DNA of 64,000 nucleotides, from the NCBI GenBank assembly GCA_963675135.1, contig OY776129.1, positions 74,245,348-74,309,347 on the forward strand, read 5' to 3'. Of this stretch, positions 10,932-22,233 are shown piece after piece. Within the stretch, counting starts at the first letter, position 1; each line of letters opens with the position of its first letter. The translations under genes and the position numbers were made by a program. The stretch is from Galeopsis tetrahit. Taxonomy: Eukaryota > Streptophyta > Magnoliopsida > Lamiales > Lamiaceae. The notes under the pieces were generated by a model. The model was not told the DNA's origin, ran no database searches, and saw only the letters and a program-made list of their open reading frames with translations.

Positions 10932-12272
10932 TTAAAATGCTATTTTTTTACTTAATGATCACTTCTTATGTTACTTATCCAATAAATGAAAAAAAAAATC
11001 ATTTTCTTTCTCCGGTGGAAGAGTAATATTTATTTATAATATTATAATAGAATTTTTTTTTAAAAAAAAAACTTAATACTTACTTTTAAAAAAAATTGCA
11101 AGTACCTCTTTATCTTTGAAAAAAAAAATCCAACATAGTATAATCTGTTTTATTTTATTTTATTTATTTTTCCAGGTTTCCGTGATTCTACTATTTAATT
11201 CGGTCACTTGCAAGTCTTGCAAGATGATGGAAAGATATGCTATTATGGATAAATATTTAATTGATTTTGGTATTATTATAAGGTAGTGTTTGGCAGGAAT
11301 GCTAAATACTTGTAAACAATTATTTGACCTATCAAAGAACGCAATTAGAGTTATAGACACATGAGCAGATTCAAAATATGACAGATCTAGTGGCTGAACT
11401 GAATTAGTGGCTCCAATTAAACAGTTAATATCTATTAATTTTGTTGATATTTTGTAGCGTTTTCTGTCACCTTTAATGCACGTAAGTTATTCAATAATAC
11501 TACAATTAAGTGTCATTGTCGAAATTTAAAATTGAAAATGAGATCTCAAAGCAACTCCATTTCATTAAGTTCTCATTAAAAATAAATTCCATAACATTTT
11601 ATATTTACTTAATATATTGATATATTTAAATGTACGTTATACCATTTTTTTTTTCTATCAAAAATTTTACTCAACTAACCTAGTGTTCTTATTGCACACA
11701 CATCTTTAGAGAGATGATTCAGACGGCAAATACACTTACCCAGTTCAGAAATTTTAATGTTTGAAGGGGCCAGTGCCCAAATTTTGTTATACATTTCTTT
11801 AGAAATTCACATTTACTTATTTGCACGGTTAGAGGGGGTGTACATTTTTCATTAATTCGGTTTTGTTTCTAAAGAAATTTTTCCGAACAAAATTGAATCT
11901 CTGATTTAACTTTTGATTGAACGTATAGTTTTAAGTTTTTTTTTTTTTTAATAAAATCTTTATTACCTAACCTTTCGTTCTCATTGCTTTAAATTGGTCA
12001 ACCCATTCATACTAACACAACAATTAATATATAGTGAATTTTTTAGTGAACTCCCAACTCGTTATATGGTTTGAACTTTTACAATATAAAAAATAACTTT
12101 ATTATGCTTTATTATATATATATATATGTTTTTTTTTATTGGATATATATATAAGTTGAATAGTTCATGGCTTTTTTTTAACTTAATATTGAAAAGAAAA
12201 ATAGTGGGTGCGAAAATACATCATGTTCTTGTCTTCCCTTCCTCTTCCTGGATAGCTGCCTCCATTGACTTG

Positions 12273-13053
12273 GGCCACGGATAAATGCCCCCAATTATTA
12301 TGTTTTCACTCCTCGCATATATGAGTTCACCCACGACTTATTTTCCAAAATTACCCTATTTATTCATAAACTCTAATTTTCTTTCCACCTCACCCTTTTT
12401 TTGGATTTCTATTCACTATGGTTCGATTTCGCACTCACTACTCACTATTCAATATATGTGTAATGTATTTTGTTTTCGAGTTTTTTTTTTACAAAAATTG
12501 TGTTTTGCAAAAACTTAGCACTAGTTCGCCGAGTTTTATGAGATTTTTCGAAAAAAAGTTCCACGTTATGAATCAAAACTCGGCCAACTATTCCACGTTT
12601 TGATTCAAAACTCGACGACCGAATTTTGAATCAAAACGTGGAAAAGCTGGCCGAGTTTTGAATCAAAACGTGGAAAAGTTGACTGAGTTTTGATTCATAA
12701 CGTGGAACTTTTTTTCGAAAAATCTCACAAAACTCGGCGAACCGGTGCTGAGTTTTTGCAAAACGCGATTTTTGTAAAAAAAAAAAACTCGAAAACGAAA
12801 TACACTACACATATATTCGTTACAACTACACAATTATGCAACAATACGGTAAAATAAAACAATAATAACATGAAATATAATCAATTACAAAAGAATACTA
12901 TATTTTGGGTGGAGGAGGAATGCAAAAACTGTTTTTTTTAGGTGGGATGAACTCAATACGTAGGGATAATATAGTCTTTTTATTTATTAGTTCAAAATAT
13001 AAATTGGGGTGAGGATGAAAACATAATATGTGAAGGGTCATTTATCCGTGGCC
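12273..13053. mobile_element. Foldback Mutator-like element with large internal palindrome
   Basis: The termini are perfect inverted copies (GGCCACGGATAAATG and CATTTATCCGTGGCC) flanked by the 9-bp duplication ATTGACTTG (12264-12272, 13054-13062). Almost the whole element is palindromic: 12464-12804 forms two arms of about 165 bp around a centre near 12634. The arms contain repeated units of the type GAATCAAAACGTGGAAAAG and its complement. No transposase or other coding frame is present. The 9-bp duplication points to the Mutator superfamily. Confidence 0.88.
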
Positions 13054-13142
13054 ATTGACTTGCCAGTAAGCCCAAACCCTTTTTCTAGTTAATACACACA
13101 AAGAGGCCACATACTGGGCCTCTCTTATTGCACTTTCAATAA

Positions 13143-13984
13143 TGCGTGAGTTATATGCCCTCCATGTAGTTAGATACACACCCCCTCCATTTTTATTAAT
13201 TAAATATTCATATAAAATATCTATTTTTTCAATTTAGTAAAATACAATGTAGATACACTTTCCTAAATTTCTAACCCTAACCCTAATTCTAATCCTAACT
13301 CTAATTGGAGAAGCAGCGGCCACCACCGCCCCAACTCCGACAGTCACCGTCGCCCACCTCCAGCCACCACCACTGATCCAAATAAATTTAGAAATTCAAA
13401 AATTAAACTTAGATTTAAAAAAAAAAAAATTATTTTCGATTAACTAGAGTCGACCAAAAACACTCCTGTCGACACTGGTTTATCGACCAATTTTTTTTTA
13501 AAAAAAATGAAATTTTCGACAATAATGAATCGACCAAAAACACTCTCGTTGACAACAATTTATTGACGAGAGTATTTTTGGTCGATTCATTATTAACTGA
13601 AAAAAAAAACATGTGTAAGGACGATTGAAGACTGTGCGGCGGAGAAGGAGGCGGAGCGCGGTGTTGTTGTTGCAGAAATTTAAAAAAGAAAAAAGAGGGA
13701 AAAGGGGTGAAAGAAGGCGGCAGCGAGGCAGATGACGTCGGCGAGGTATTGAGGAAGAAGAAGAATGGAAGAAAGGAGAAGAAGAATGAAGTGGGGAAGA
13801 AGAAAATGAAAAATAAAATTAAGATTTTAGTGTGAAAATTAGAATTTTTTTGGAGATATATTTATCGTAGTGAATTTTAAAAGAAAAGGATATAAAAGGT
13901 ATTTTGAGAGAGTGCATTTATCTTATGTCTGTATTTTTTGGAGAGTGCATCTTACATAGCAAGAGGGGCATATAACCCACACCT
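13143..13984. mobile_element. Foldback-like element with GTCGAC hairpins (A)
   Basis: Left end GAGTTATATGCCCTCC and right end GAGGGGCATATAACCC form an inverted pair. The interior has a near-perfect hairpin at 13521-13592 whose stem includes CGACCAAAAACACTCTCG and its complement, a telomere-like CCCTAA run at 13270-13305, and short GC-rich blocks. No convincing target duplication was found, so the boundaries are approximate. Confidence 0.5.
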
Positions 13985-14014
13985 TATTATTTAGAATCTG
14001 GGCATTTTTTTGTT

Positions 14015-14942
14015 GGGTCTAACTATTTACACCTCCATTTAGGAGAGATGCACTCCCCCGATTTATACAATCTCAGAAATTTAGGTCACACCCCCCTCAA
14101 ATGTCATAAATACCCCTCCCTTCATAACATACATATTACTACCCACACCCTAAATTCATTCTTCATCTTCCCCACCCCACCCACCTTCACCCTCCCCCCT
14201 CCCTCCACCCCGTCGTCGGCCACCCCCGCCTCGCCTCGCCGCCTGTAAAAAAAAAAAAAAATCATCCTAGCGGCCGCCCCCTCCTCCCCCACTTCTGTAA
14301 AAAAAAAATTACAGATTGGCGGCCGCGCGACCGCCCCCTCCCCCCTCCCGTCCGACACCGACCCCCAGGTTTGCCCCCTTCCCCCGTCTGTAAAAAAAAA
14401 AAAAAAAAACTCTGCGGCCGCCCCCTCCCCACCCCCTCTCCGATGTCTGACCCACCCCCACTTCACCCCAAATTTGTCCCACTATGTAATGTCGATCAAA
14501 CACACTCTCGTCGGCAAATTGTTGTCGACGAGGGTGTATTTGATCGACATAACATAGTCGAAAATGAAAAGAAAAAAAATTTCGACGAAACCATGTCGAC
14601 CATATACACTCCCGTCGACAACGATTTGTCGACGAGAGAGTATATGGTCGACACTGGTTGGTCGAAAATTATAAAAAAAAAAATTGTGATTTTTTTGAGT
14701 ATATGTTGATTTCTGTATTATTTTTGAGTTTGATGGTCGCCGGAAACAGTGTCGCCGGCGACCAAAAGTTGTGGGTTAGGAAAAGGTGAAAGAAATGAAG
14801 GTGGGGTGCATTCAGTAGGGGTTGCATCTAGTATACTGTATATTTAATGAAGTGTATTTTGGGTTTTTTATCCTATTATTATATTAAAAAACTGAAAGGA
14901 GGAGTGCATCTCTCCGAAATGGAGGTGCATAGAGTCAAACCC
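14015..14942. mobile_element. Foldback-like element with GTCGAC hairpins (B)
   Basis: The left terminus (GGGTCTAACTATTTACACCT...) pairs with the right terminus (...AGGTGCATAGAGTCAAACCC) over about 42 bp. The interior is C-rich (14180-14470, several CGGCCGCCCCCTCC blocks separated by A runs) and has two strong hairpins at 14491-14548 and 14595-14652 sharing the GTCGAC stem ends and an 'actctcgtcg' core with element A. The flanks are T-rich and no exact target duplication can be read. Confidence 0.55.
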
Positions 14943-16081
14943 TTTTTTTTTCTACTGACGGGAGGGGGAGAGTAGCGGCATAGGCAACGGGGTGGGCGAC
15001 GGCAATGGAGGTGGGAAAGGGGAAGGAGAAAAGAAAGAGGAAGGGAGAAAAAAGAAAAATTAGGATTTTTGAGGTGAGTTGTGTTTAGTAGATAATTTTT
15101 TTTAGACAAAAAGGAATTTAGAATAATTTAAGGGGTTGCATTCATTCTGATAAATTTTAGTGGGGTGCATCAATAGAGGGAGTGTTCTAAATCTAAATGG
15201 AGGTGTTAATAGTCAGACCCAAACATTACTCCACTTGCGAATCTGTCATTCACTGATCTGTCACAATGGGCTTGGACCCACCACCTACATTTTTTTCTTA
15301 CAATATAATAAAGAAGCCAAATACAAAATTTCATCAAACTTCTTGATATACTGATGACAATTATCCTCAAAATTATACTGATGACAATTATCTTCAAAAT
15401 AATTTTGAGGAGATGAAGAGTCAAAAGTCAATTGGACCAGTGCATGTGCTAACCTATTTTTATCTTGAGATAAATGCTAACAATTCTACGCTAGGATGTT
15501 TTGGAGCATGCACCTTCAAAACAAATTCGACCAAGCCTAATTCACACGACTAAGTTATTAGCCAAGGCAGCATCTGACCGAATACCATGAACTATCAATC
15601 CATTGCGTACACATTTACCACCCCGACATCTTTCTATTGAAAAAATATAAAAATTGTTGTTCAAATTCCAGTCATTTCAGTTTTCGAGTAACATGCGTGC
15701 ACACTTGTTTGACCTTATCTGCATTTTCGTAAGCACGAATCTCTTGTGACCAAATCTGCATTTTTCCGATCTCTTGGAATCAAATTTGCATTTTCCTCTT
15801 TTTTATCTTAACGGCGTGTGTGCTTCACGCTCATAATTCCGTTAATTTTGTACAGAAAAATCTCGAGGGACCTTTTTTATTTAAAATGAGATCATTTTCG
15901 TGAGCAAGAATTCTCTTGGGACCATATTTGCGTTTTACTTGTTTTCAGAATGTTACAGTTTAAAAAGTATTTAAATTTAAAATGACAGGTTACTGGGAAT
16001 ATGCAAAATAAAAAGATTTTTTTCCTATCACCACAAGACACTCCCTAATTTCCTAAATATACTTAAAGTTGGTAAAAACTT

Positions 16082-16343
16082 GTGCGAGATTGTCTCACGG
16101 ATCTTTTTCTGTGAGACGGATCCTTTTAACCAATATTTCAAAATTTTGGATAGGATAATCCATATTTTTTTTTCCAGATTTTGGTTTGTAAAAAAAGTAA
16201 TAATATTTAATTAAAAAGTGATAATATTTTTAACAAAAGTAACTATCACTTTTTACTTAAACACGGTCACTTTTTACTCAAACATTATCACTTTTTATAT
16301 ATAAAAGCCGTCTCACGGATCTCATTCTGTGAGACGGTCTCAC
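16082..16343. mobile_element. MITE with GTGAGACGG-type inverted ends
   Basis: The left end GTGCGAGATTGTCTCACGGA and the right end TCTGTGAGACGGTCTCAC are inverted relatives, and each end itself holds an inner inverted pair (GTCTCACGGATC...CTGTGAGACGG). It is about 262 bp, non-coding, and lies roughly 440 bp upstream of the receptor kinase start. The superfamily is not assigned. Confidence 0.65.
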
Positions 16344-16780
16344 CCTAGACTAGCCCTTTAAAGTTAGTGTTCCACCATAAAAAATTTACAATGTATCTAA
16401 TGTATAACAACAATTCTGAGAACACGTTGTATGGTTTGCTTGAAGGATTTTGTAATTTAAGTAGTGACACTTTGAAAAAAAATAAAAAAATATGGAGTAG
16501 TCACTTTCTTGAAGGAATTTGCTAACAAAAATAAAATAAAAATCAAATCTTGAATTTTGAGCAAGATTGGTAAAAGATGTTGGCCATTACGACTTCAATT
16601 CAGAATTTAGTAGATGAAGCAGCCAACCAATCTTCATTAATGCTGTGAAAACAACAATTCAGTAAAAGTCTTCCCTCCAACAGGGAATTTATACAACATA
16701 AGCATTTTAACAAACACATTACACCATGTGAACACACAAGAATTAAACTTATCGCAACCTTGGATTTCCAAAACAAGAAA

Positions 16781-19700
16781 ATGAAATTGTTATCGGTGCA
16801 TCTCGTCCCTGTAATTCTCGCTCAGTTGCTGATGATTCCTGTTCTGAATTCTGCTCAAAATCCAAGCAGAGGAAACGCAACTGATCTAATGGCTTTGCTC
16901 GATTTCAAGAACCGAATAACCGACGATCCACTCAAAGCAATGGCTTCTTGGAATGATTCATGGAATCATTGCAGCTGGAAAGGAATTACATGCGACCCTT
17001 TTACCAGAAGAGTCACTGTTATTGACCTCAAATCCCAAAAATTGGTGGGCTCAATTCCCTCTTCAATAGGTAACCTCACTTTTCTCACTGGATTAAACCT
17101 CAGAAACAATGGTTTCCAGGGTGAAATACCTCATGAAATGGGGCGTTTATCAAGCCTGAAACATCTTAATTTGACCTATAATATGTTCACTGGATTCATC
17201 CCTTCTAATATTAGTCACTGCACAAACCTCACAATTCTTGCAATAGAATATAACCATCTTTCTGGAAAAATCCCCTGGCAGCTTACTTCTTTATCCCAGT
17301 TGCAATATCTTGGTTTAGGTAGTAACAATCTTACAGGCACTTTCCCTGCCTGGATTGGAAACTTTTCGTCTCGATTTTTCGGAGTTTCCCTTGCTCTCAA
17401 TAATCTCCATGGCAGAATTTCCCCTGAAATTGGCCGCCTGTTTGGATTGAAAATCTTTCAAGTTTATGGAAACCAATTCTCCGGTGAGTTGCCACAGTCT
17501 ATTTACAATTTATCTTTAATGAGTTACTTTTCTGTCACACAGAATCGACTCAACGGTCAAATCTCACCTGATATTGGTCTAAAATTTCCTAATCTTGAAA
17601 TTTTTGCTGGTGGGGTTAATAACTTCACAGGGCGTATACCTGATTCCCTGTCGAATGCTTCGCGCCTTTCAGTGCTCGATTTTGCTCAGAATCGTCTTAC
17701 GGGGACGATTCCTTCTGGCCTTGGGGGGCTCCCATTTTTGTATAGGATCAACTTTGATGAAAATCATCTTGGGAATCATGAGATAGGTGATATGAACTTC
17801 ATTTCTTCTTTAACAAATTGTACTAATCTTGAAGTTTTGGGGCTGTCTACTAATTTTTTCGGTGGGGAACTACCTCGAACGGTGGCTAATCTTTCGACTA
17901 AGCTGAACATTCTTACACTTGGTGCTAATGAAATGCATGGAAGTCTGCCTGTTGGTATTGGGAACTTGATAAATTTGACACTTCTTGGTATTGAAGGGAA
18001 CTACTTTACAGGAATTATACCTGAGGATATTGGAAAGCTTAGAAATCTTGGACAGCTGTATTTAACAGGTAATGAACTCACTGGAAAGATTCCGGTTTCG
18101 TTTGGTAATTTGACCAAAATGAGTGTACTAAACCTAGGAAGCAACGGGCTTGAAGGTAGCATACCGTCAGAAATTGGAAATTGCTCAAGTTTACTTCAAC
18201 TAAACCTTTCTAGCAATAATCTGACTGGGATGATACCCAAAGAATTGGTGAGTCTCTCTTCTCTTTCGGTTTTCTTAGGCCTTGCACGAAACTCGCTGTC
18301 TGGTCCGTTGCCAAGTGAAGTCAGCAAGCTCGTAAATCTCAAGGAAATTGATGTTTCTGATAACAAATTATCAGGTGAAATTCCTGCTAGTCTTGATAGT
18401 TGCCTTAGTTTGGAGATTTTGCTCATGGGAGGTAATCGATTCAATGGGCCAATCCCGCGTTTGGAAGCACTGAGAGGCTTAGAAGTGATTGATTTCTCAA
18501 ATAACAGCTTATCAGGGACAATACCACAGTTTCTTGAAAGCCTTCCCTTTGTCAAAAAACTCGATCTTTCAAACAATGATTTGGAAGGGGAAGTTTTGAA
18601 TCGAGGGATTTTCTCGAATGTGAGTGTGGTCTCTGTCCTTGGGAATAAACACCTCTGTGGAGGAGCTCCAGTCTTGCATCTTCCACCATGTTCAAAAAAA
18701 ATCAAGAAATCAGACAAAAACCGCAACCTCAAACTGATAATACCTGTTTCTGTAGTAGTTTCCCTTGTCTTTATATGTTCTTTAGTCCTTCTATGCTTAG
18801 TAAGAAAGCCAAGAAAGGAAACTGCCAATTCCCCTTCTTCAAATGATTTGCAATCGGGGATCTCGTACCAAGAACTATACAGAGCAACCAATGGGTTCTC
18901 GTCCAACAATTTGATTGGTTCAGGCAGTTTTGGATCAGTATACAGAGGAGTTCTTGGAGAGAATGGGTCACCAGTGGCAGTCAAAGTACTGAAACTTAAA
19001 CAGAAAGGAGCTACTAAAAGTTTCAAGGACGAATGCACAATTTTGAAGAGTGTAAGGCATAGAAACCTTTTGAAGATCATAACTGTTTGTTCAAGTTCTG
19101 ATCATAATGGTGATGACTTCAAGTGTTTAGTTTCCGAGTTCATGTCCAATGGCAACCTAGACATGTGGCTGCATCCAAGTACGGATGCAAGAACCTCGTT
19201 TCCAACGAAGACTTTAAATCTTGTGGAACGGCTGAACATAGCCATAGATGTAGCTAACGCGGTAGATTATCTACACAACTATTGTCATATACCGATAATT
19301 CATTGTGATTTGAAGCCGAGTAACATTCTCCTGGATGAAGATCTCACAGCCCATGTAGGTGATTTTGGATTATCGAAGTTCATATTGCAAGAGCCAAATA
19401 GGCCCTTGACACATCATGGTGTATCAGCAGAGCTAAAGGGATCCATTGGTTACATCCCACCAGGTATATTTTGATCATATGTATGATGACTTAGTGTTGT
19501 AAATTTATGAAGTTGAACATTTTCATATCAGCATATATTCATGGATTTTGTGTGGTGAAAACTCTCAGAATATGGTGCAAGCTCTCAAATATCAACTCTT
19601 GGAGATGTATATAGTTTTGGAATACTCGTGCTGGAACTATTTACGGGCAAGAGACCAACTGATGATATCTTCAATGACGGTCTAAACATTCACAATTACG

Positions 19701-19978
19701 TCGCCAGGGCCTTGCCTGAGCGTGTTACGGATGTTTTGGACCCCGCGATGATATTAGAGGAAGGAGAAGAGAGAGGAAAGGAGAAAAAAGAAGATGAAAC
19801 AGGAGATATATTAGCAGCATACAGAAGTGATTTGCAGCAGAAAGGGAGCAGCAAAATGGGGCATTTGGTTTCAGTTATGAAAATTGGAGTGTCATGTTCA
19901 ATGTCACAGCCTAAGGATAGAATGCCTATCAGCGTTGCTGTGAAACAATTGGAAGCAATTAAAGTCCTAATTTTGTAG
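16781..19978 (+). CDS. LRR receptor-like kinase, subfamily XII (EFR/XA21 type)
   Basis: Two exons, 16781-19463 and 19569-19978, with a 105-bp GT-AG intron inside the kinase domain, give 1030 residues. The ATG at 16781 starts a hydrophobic signal peptide (about 1-26); an upstream in-frame TTG was rejected. Then come an LRR N-cap with paired cysteines (CSWKGITCD), about twenty leucine-rich repeats, a membrane segment near 652-674, and a kinase domain with GSGSFGSVYRG near 710, HCDLKPSN near 840 and DFG near 860. The HCD in place of HRD marks a non-RD kinase, typical of subfamily XII immune receptors such as FLS2, EFR and XA21. The predicted location is the plasma membrane, with a pattern-recognition role by family. 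The ligand cannot be inferred. The single intron at the PPEYG position is family-typical. Confidence 0.93.
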
Positions 19979-22233
19979 GGCAGGAAAACAGTAAGTTGCA
20001 ATAAATAAATAAATAGTATTCTCCTTATTGTAAATTCTGTAGGATTTTGATAAAGCAGTAGTCTATATAAAAAATTAAAGAGTTTTGGGTCCAAAACTCT
20101 ACCAAGAATATTTAGCTATTTAACTGTACCGTGTCTATTTGTAGCTGTGTTTTTTTAACTTTATCCATTGCCCACTTAATTTTAATTAGCAATTTATATT
20201 AGTAAAAGTTATCTAATTTTTTTTTTATATGTCTCAATTGTCTCAATGAAAGTTGTTATTTTTTTTTTTTTACAAACAACTCTCTCAATTCATTGTATTT
20301 TTTTTTTCTCTCAATCATGTCACTTTTAAACAACTATTTTATTCTAAAATATTTTTTATATATGCGCTCAAAATGATAGCTTTCACTAGGACGAAAAGAG
20401 TACTTGATAGCCGTCCTTCTTTTCTAGTTTTCTCAGTTTGGGGCTTTAATAATTGCTTTGTTGCACATGGTGAAAACCGTACGTATATGTGATCCTAACA
20501 TCATCAACCATAAACTGCAGATATCTTATGCAGGAAGCTTCTGGAAACTAATGACTTTATGATGGAGATGAAATTGATTGGTATTTATGGAAGTTCAAGA
20601 TCGAAAGTTGAAGTATTACTCGTTGAGACTCTATTTATTTAGCTTCTCACTTTGGTGGAAAGGATTTTTTGTATTTGATTAGTGAATTAGGGTTTATCCT
20701 TTACTTAAACGTCATCGTATTGATTGTATCATCTATCACTTGTTGATTCTATCATCACACTGCGTCACTTTAATAGAAAAGGAATCATTCTTGGAAGATG
20801 AGATAACTAGAATCGTACTGTTTAATTGTAACAGTTAGAAGAACCATCGAAAACAAGGACAATAGATGCTGACCATGACTTACCTCACAATCTCAAACTG
20901 GAGCCCCCAAACAAATGGGTCATGGTAAACGAAAATCTTCTCATAACGCACATTTTTGTCTCCATCTATATGCGCCATACACACAAATGCATACAGTTAG
21001 TGCTTCATTATGCATAAAACCCAGTTAGTCTCGCATAGACTACATGGAACAGGAGCATAAGTTATAAAACAATCTATAAGGGTTGAGATGGAGTAAATCT
21101 ACATTTCATCTAAACTATCAAACAATGCCCGAGTGTACAATGCAGAATAAAATGATTTCATACCTTTTTTTTTCTAAATCAAAGTAAACTTACAGATACT
21201 GAAGAAAAAAGTTAACAAAATGAGTACAAAAATGAAGTTTGAAGATTGGGTTGAAAAAATCATTGAACTTGTTCTATCTATCAGTTGGCTCATCAGATGC
21301 CGCCAAGAGGATATAGTCCATCGAACTTTGTCGTAGTTTTCTTCCATTTGCCATGTGAACTGTACAACAATTCTTCCTTTATCATGCTTCCTCAGATCAG
21401 ACCAGATTTCCATTGCCTATACATAAAGAGTATGTCATAAAGATCAAAACGGAATTTCCCACTAAAACAAAAAAGTACTCGTAACAGTTTGTTAAATGTT
21501 ATTAATTGTTGAATTCCAGTAGATTTCCGTTTTTCAATGCAACAAAACTTCCATTTTTTAATGTTAGGTTAAACGTACTACCATCTTTACCTTGGGAGAG
21601 TTGGGATGCTTTTTTTTTTTTTTTTGTGGTTTGATGATTCACTTGATTGGAGGAAGCACTGCTCATGCCCCAGCCCAGCAACCTGCCAGGATTGTGAGAT
21701 AAGAGCAAAAAACTATTTAGTTCATCTGAGAAAGAGACGGTGAGCAACTGCTGAATAAAAATACAGATAAATTTTATAAACAAATCTGAGAAATGTGAAC
21801 AATTAACAGCAAATAATGGAAGAATATTGCACCACGATTAGTCGGACACAAATGATCTTAGGAATTAAATTTACAAAATAAAGATAATAACAAATAGATA
21901 ATGAAGTTTGACTAGATCCTACTAATTATTAATATTTCAAGCACAAAATGTCATTTAGGCAAAAATACAAAGAAATTGCATTAACTATGTACACCCGGCT
22001 CTCAGATAGCAGGAGTTGGGAACTTGGGGGAGATCGATCAAATTTCTTACCTCCAAAACGGGTTTCAGAAGCACAGAAGAAGCCAGCTGAGGAATGAATG
22101 CTCCTCATTTCCTAGTTTACTGCTCTCAAATCTGGTGGCAGCAAATTCTCAAGATAATCACTAATCCCAATCCTCTAACATCCACAGGGATCATTTCAAG
22201 GCATCCCAGATGTTTTGAGCAAAGTACATCAGA
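19979..22233. other. Intergenic region and probable 3' UTR of the CPL2-like gene
   Basis: 19979-21170 shows nothing recognisable. The minus strand from 22233 leftwards looks like a 3' UTR: it has a good donor after 22051 (GTTTTGGAG|GTAAGA) and candidate acceptors at about 21726 and 21414, so the UTR may be spliced. A frame behind the last acceptor (about 21300-21413, with the word MEIWSDLRKHDKG) is open, but I do not recognise it and it is not joined to the CPL2 frame. Confidence 0.4.

Larger units (their letters stand above)
8721..12263. other. Repeat-bearing intergenic region
   Basis: No host gene is seen. Items present are a Stowaway MITE (9132-9419), a 38-bp tandem duplication near 9490-9555 (unit containing TATAATATAATCTTCTATGA), an eroded MITE relic at about 10178-10359 related to the element at 50328-50613, and a truncated SINE at 10851-10931. 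The remainder is AT-rich without recognisable coding potential. Confidence 0.65.
13063..16780. other. Intergenic block of foldback-element remnants
   Basis: No intact gene is seen. The block holds two foldback-like elements (13143-13984 and 14015-14942), a further isolated terminus of the same type near 15160-15230, a short tandem duplication at about 15349-15405 (unit TACTGATGACAATTATC), a GAGACGG-type MITE at 16082-16343, and the presumed promoter and leader of the downstream receptor kinase. Open frames at 14048-15424 are C-rich or A-rich low-complexity artefacts. Confidence 0.6.

Noticed and set aside
13270..13305. True telomeric array
   Set aside because: Only two intact CCCTAA units with decayed neighbours, embedded in a repeat.
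14122..14503. Open frames on the minus strand with Gly/Ala-rich and Phe-run translations
   Set aside because: They read through the C-rich cargo and poly-A runs of a foldback element; the translations are low complexity and overlap in several frames.
16760..16780. Upstream TTG start for the receptor kinase
   Set aside because: The ATG at 16781 directly begins a good signal peptide; the extension adds charged residues before it.
18196..19080. 294-residue minus-strand frame within the receptor kinase
   Set aside because: Antisense shadow of the LRR and kinase coding region.
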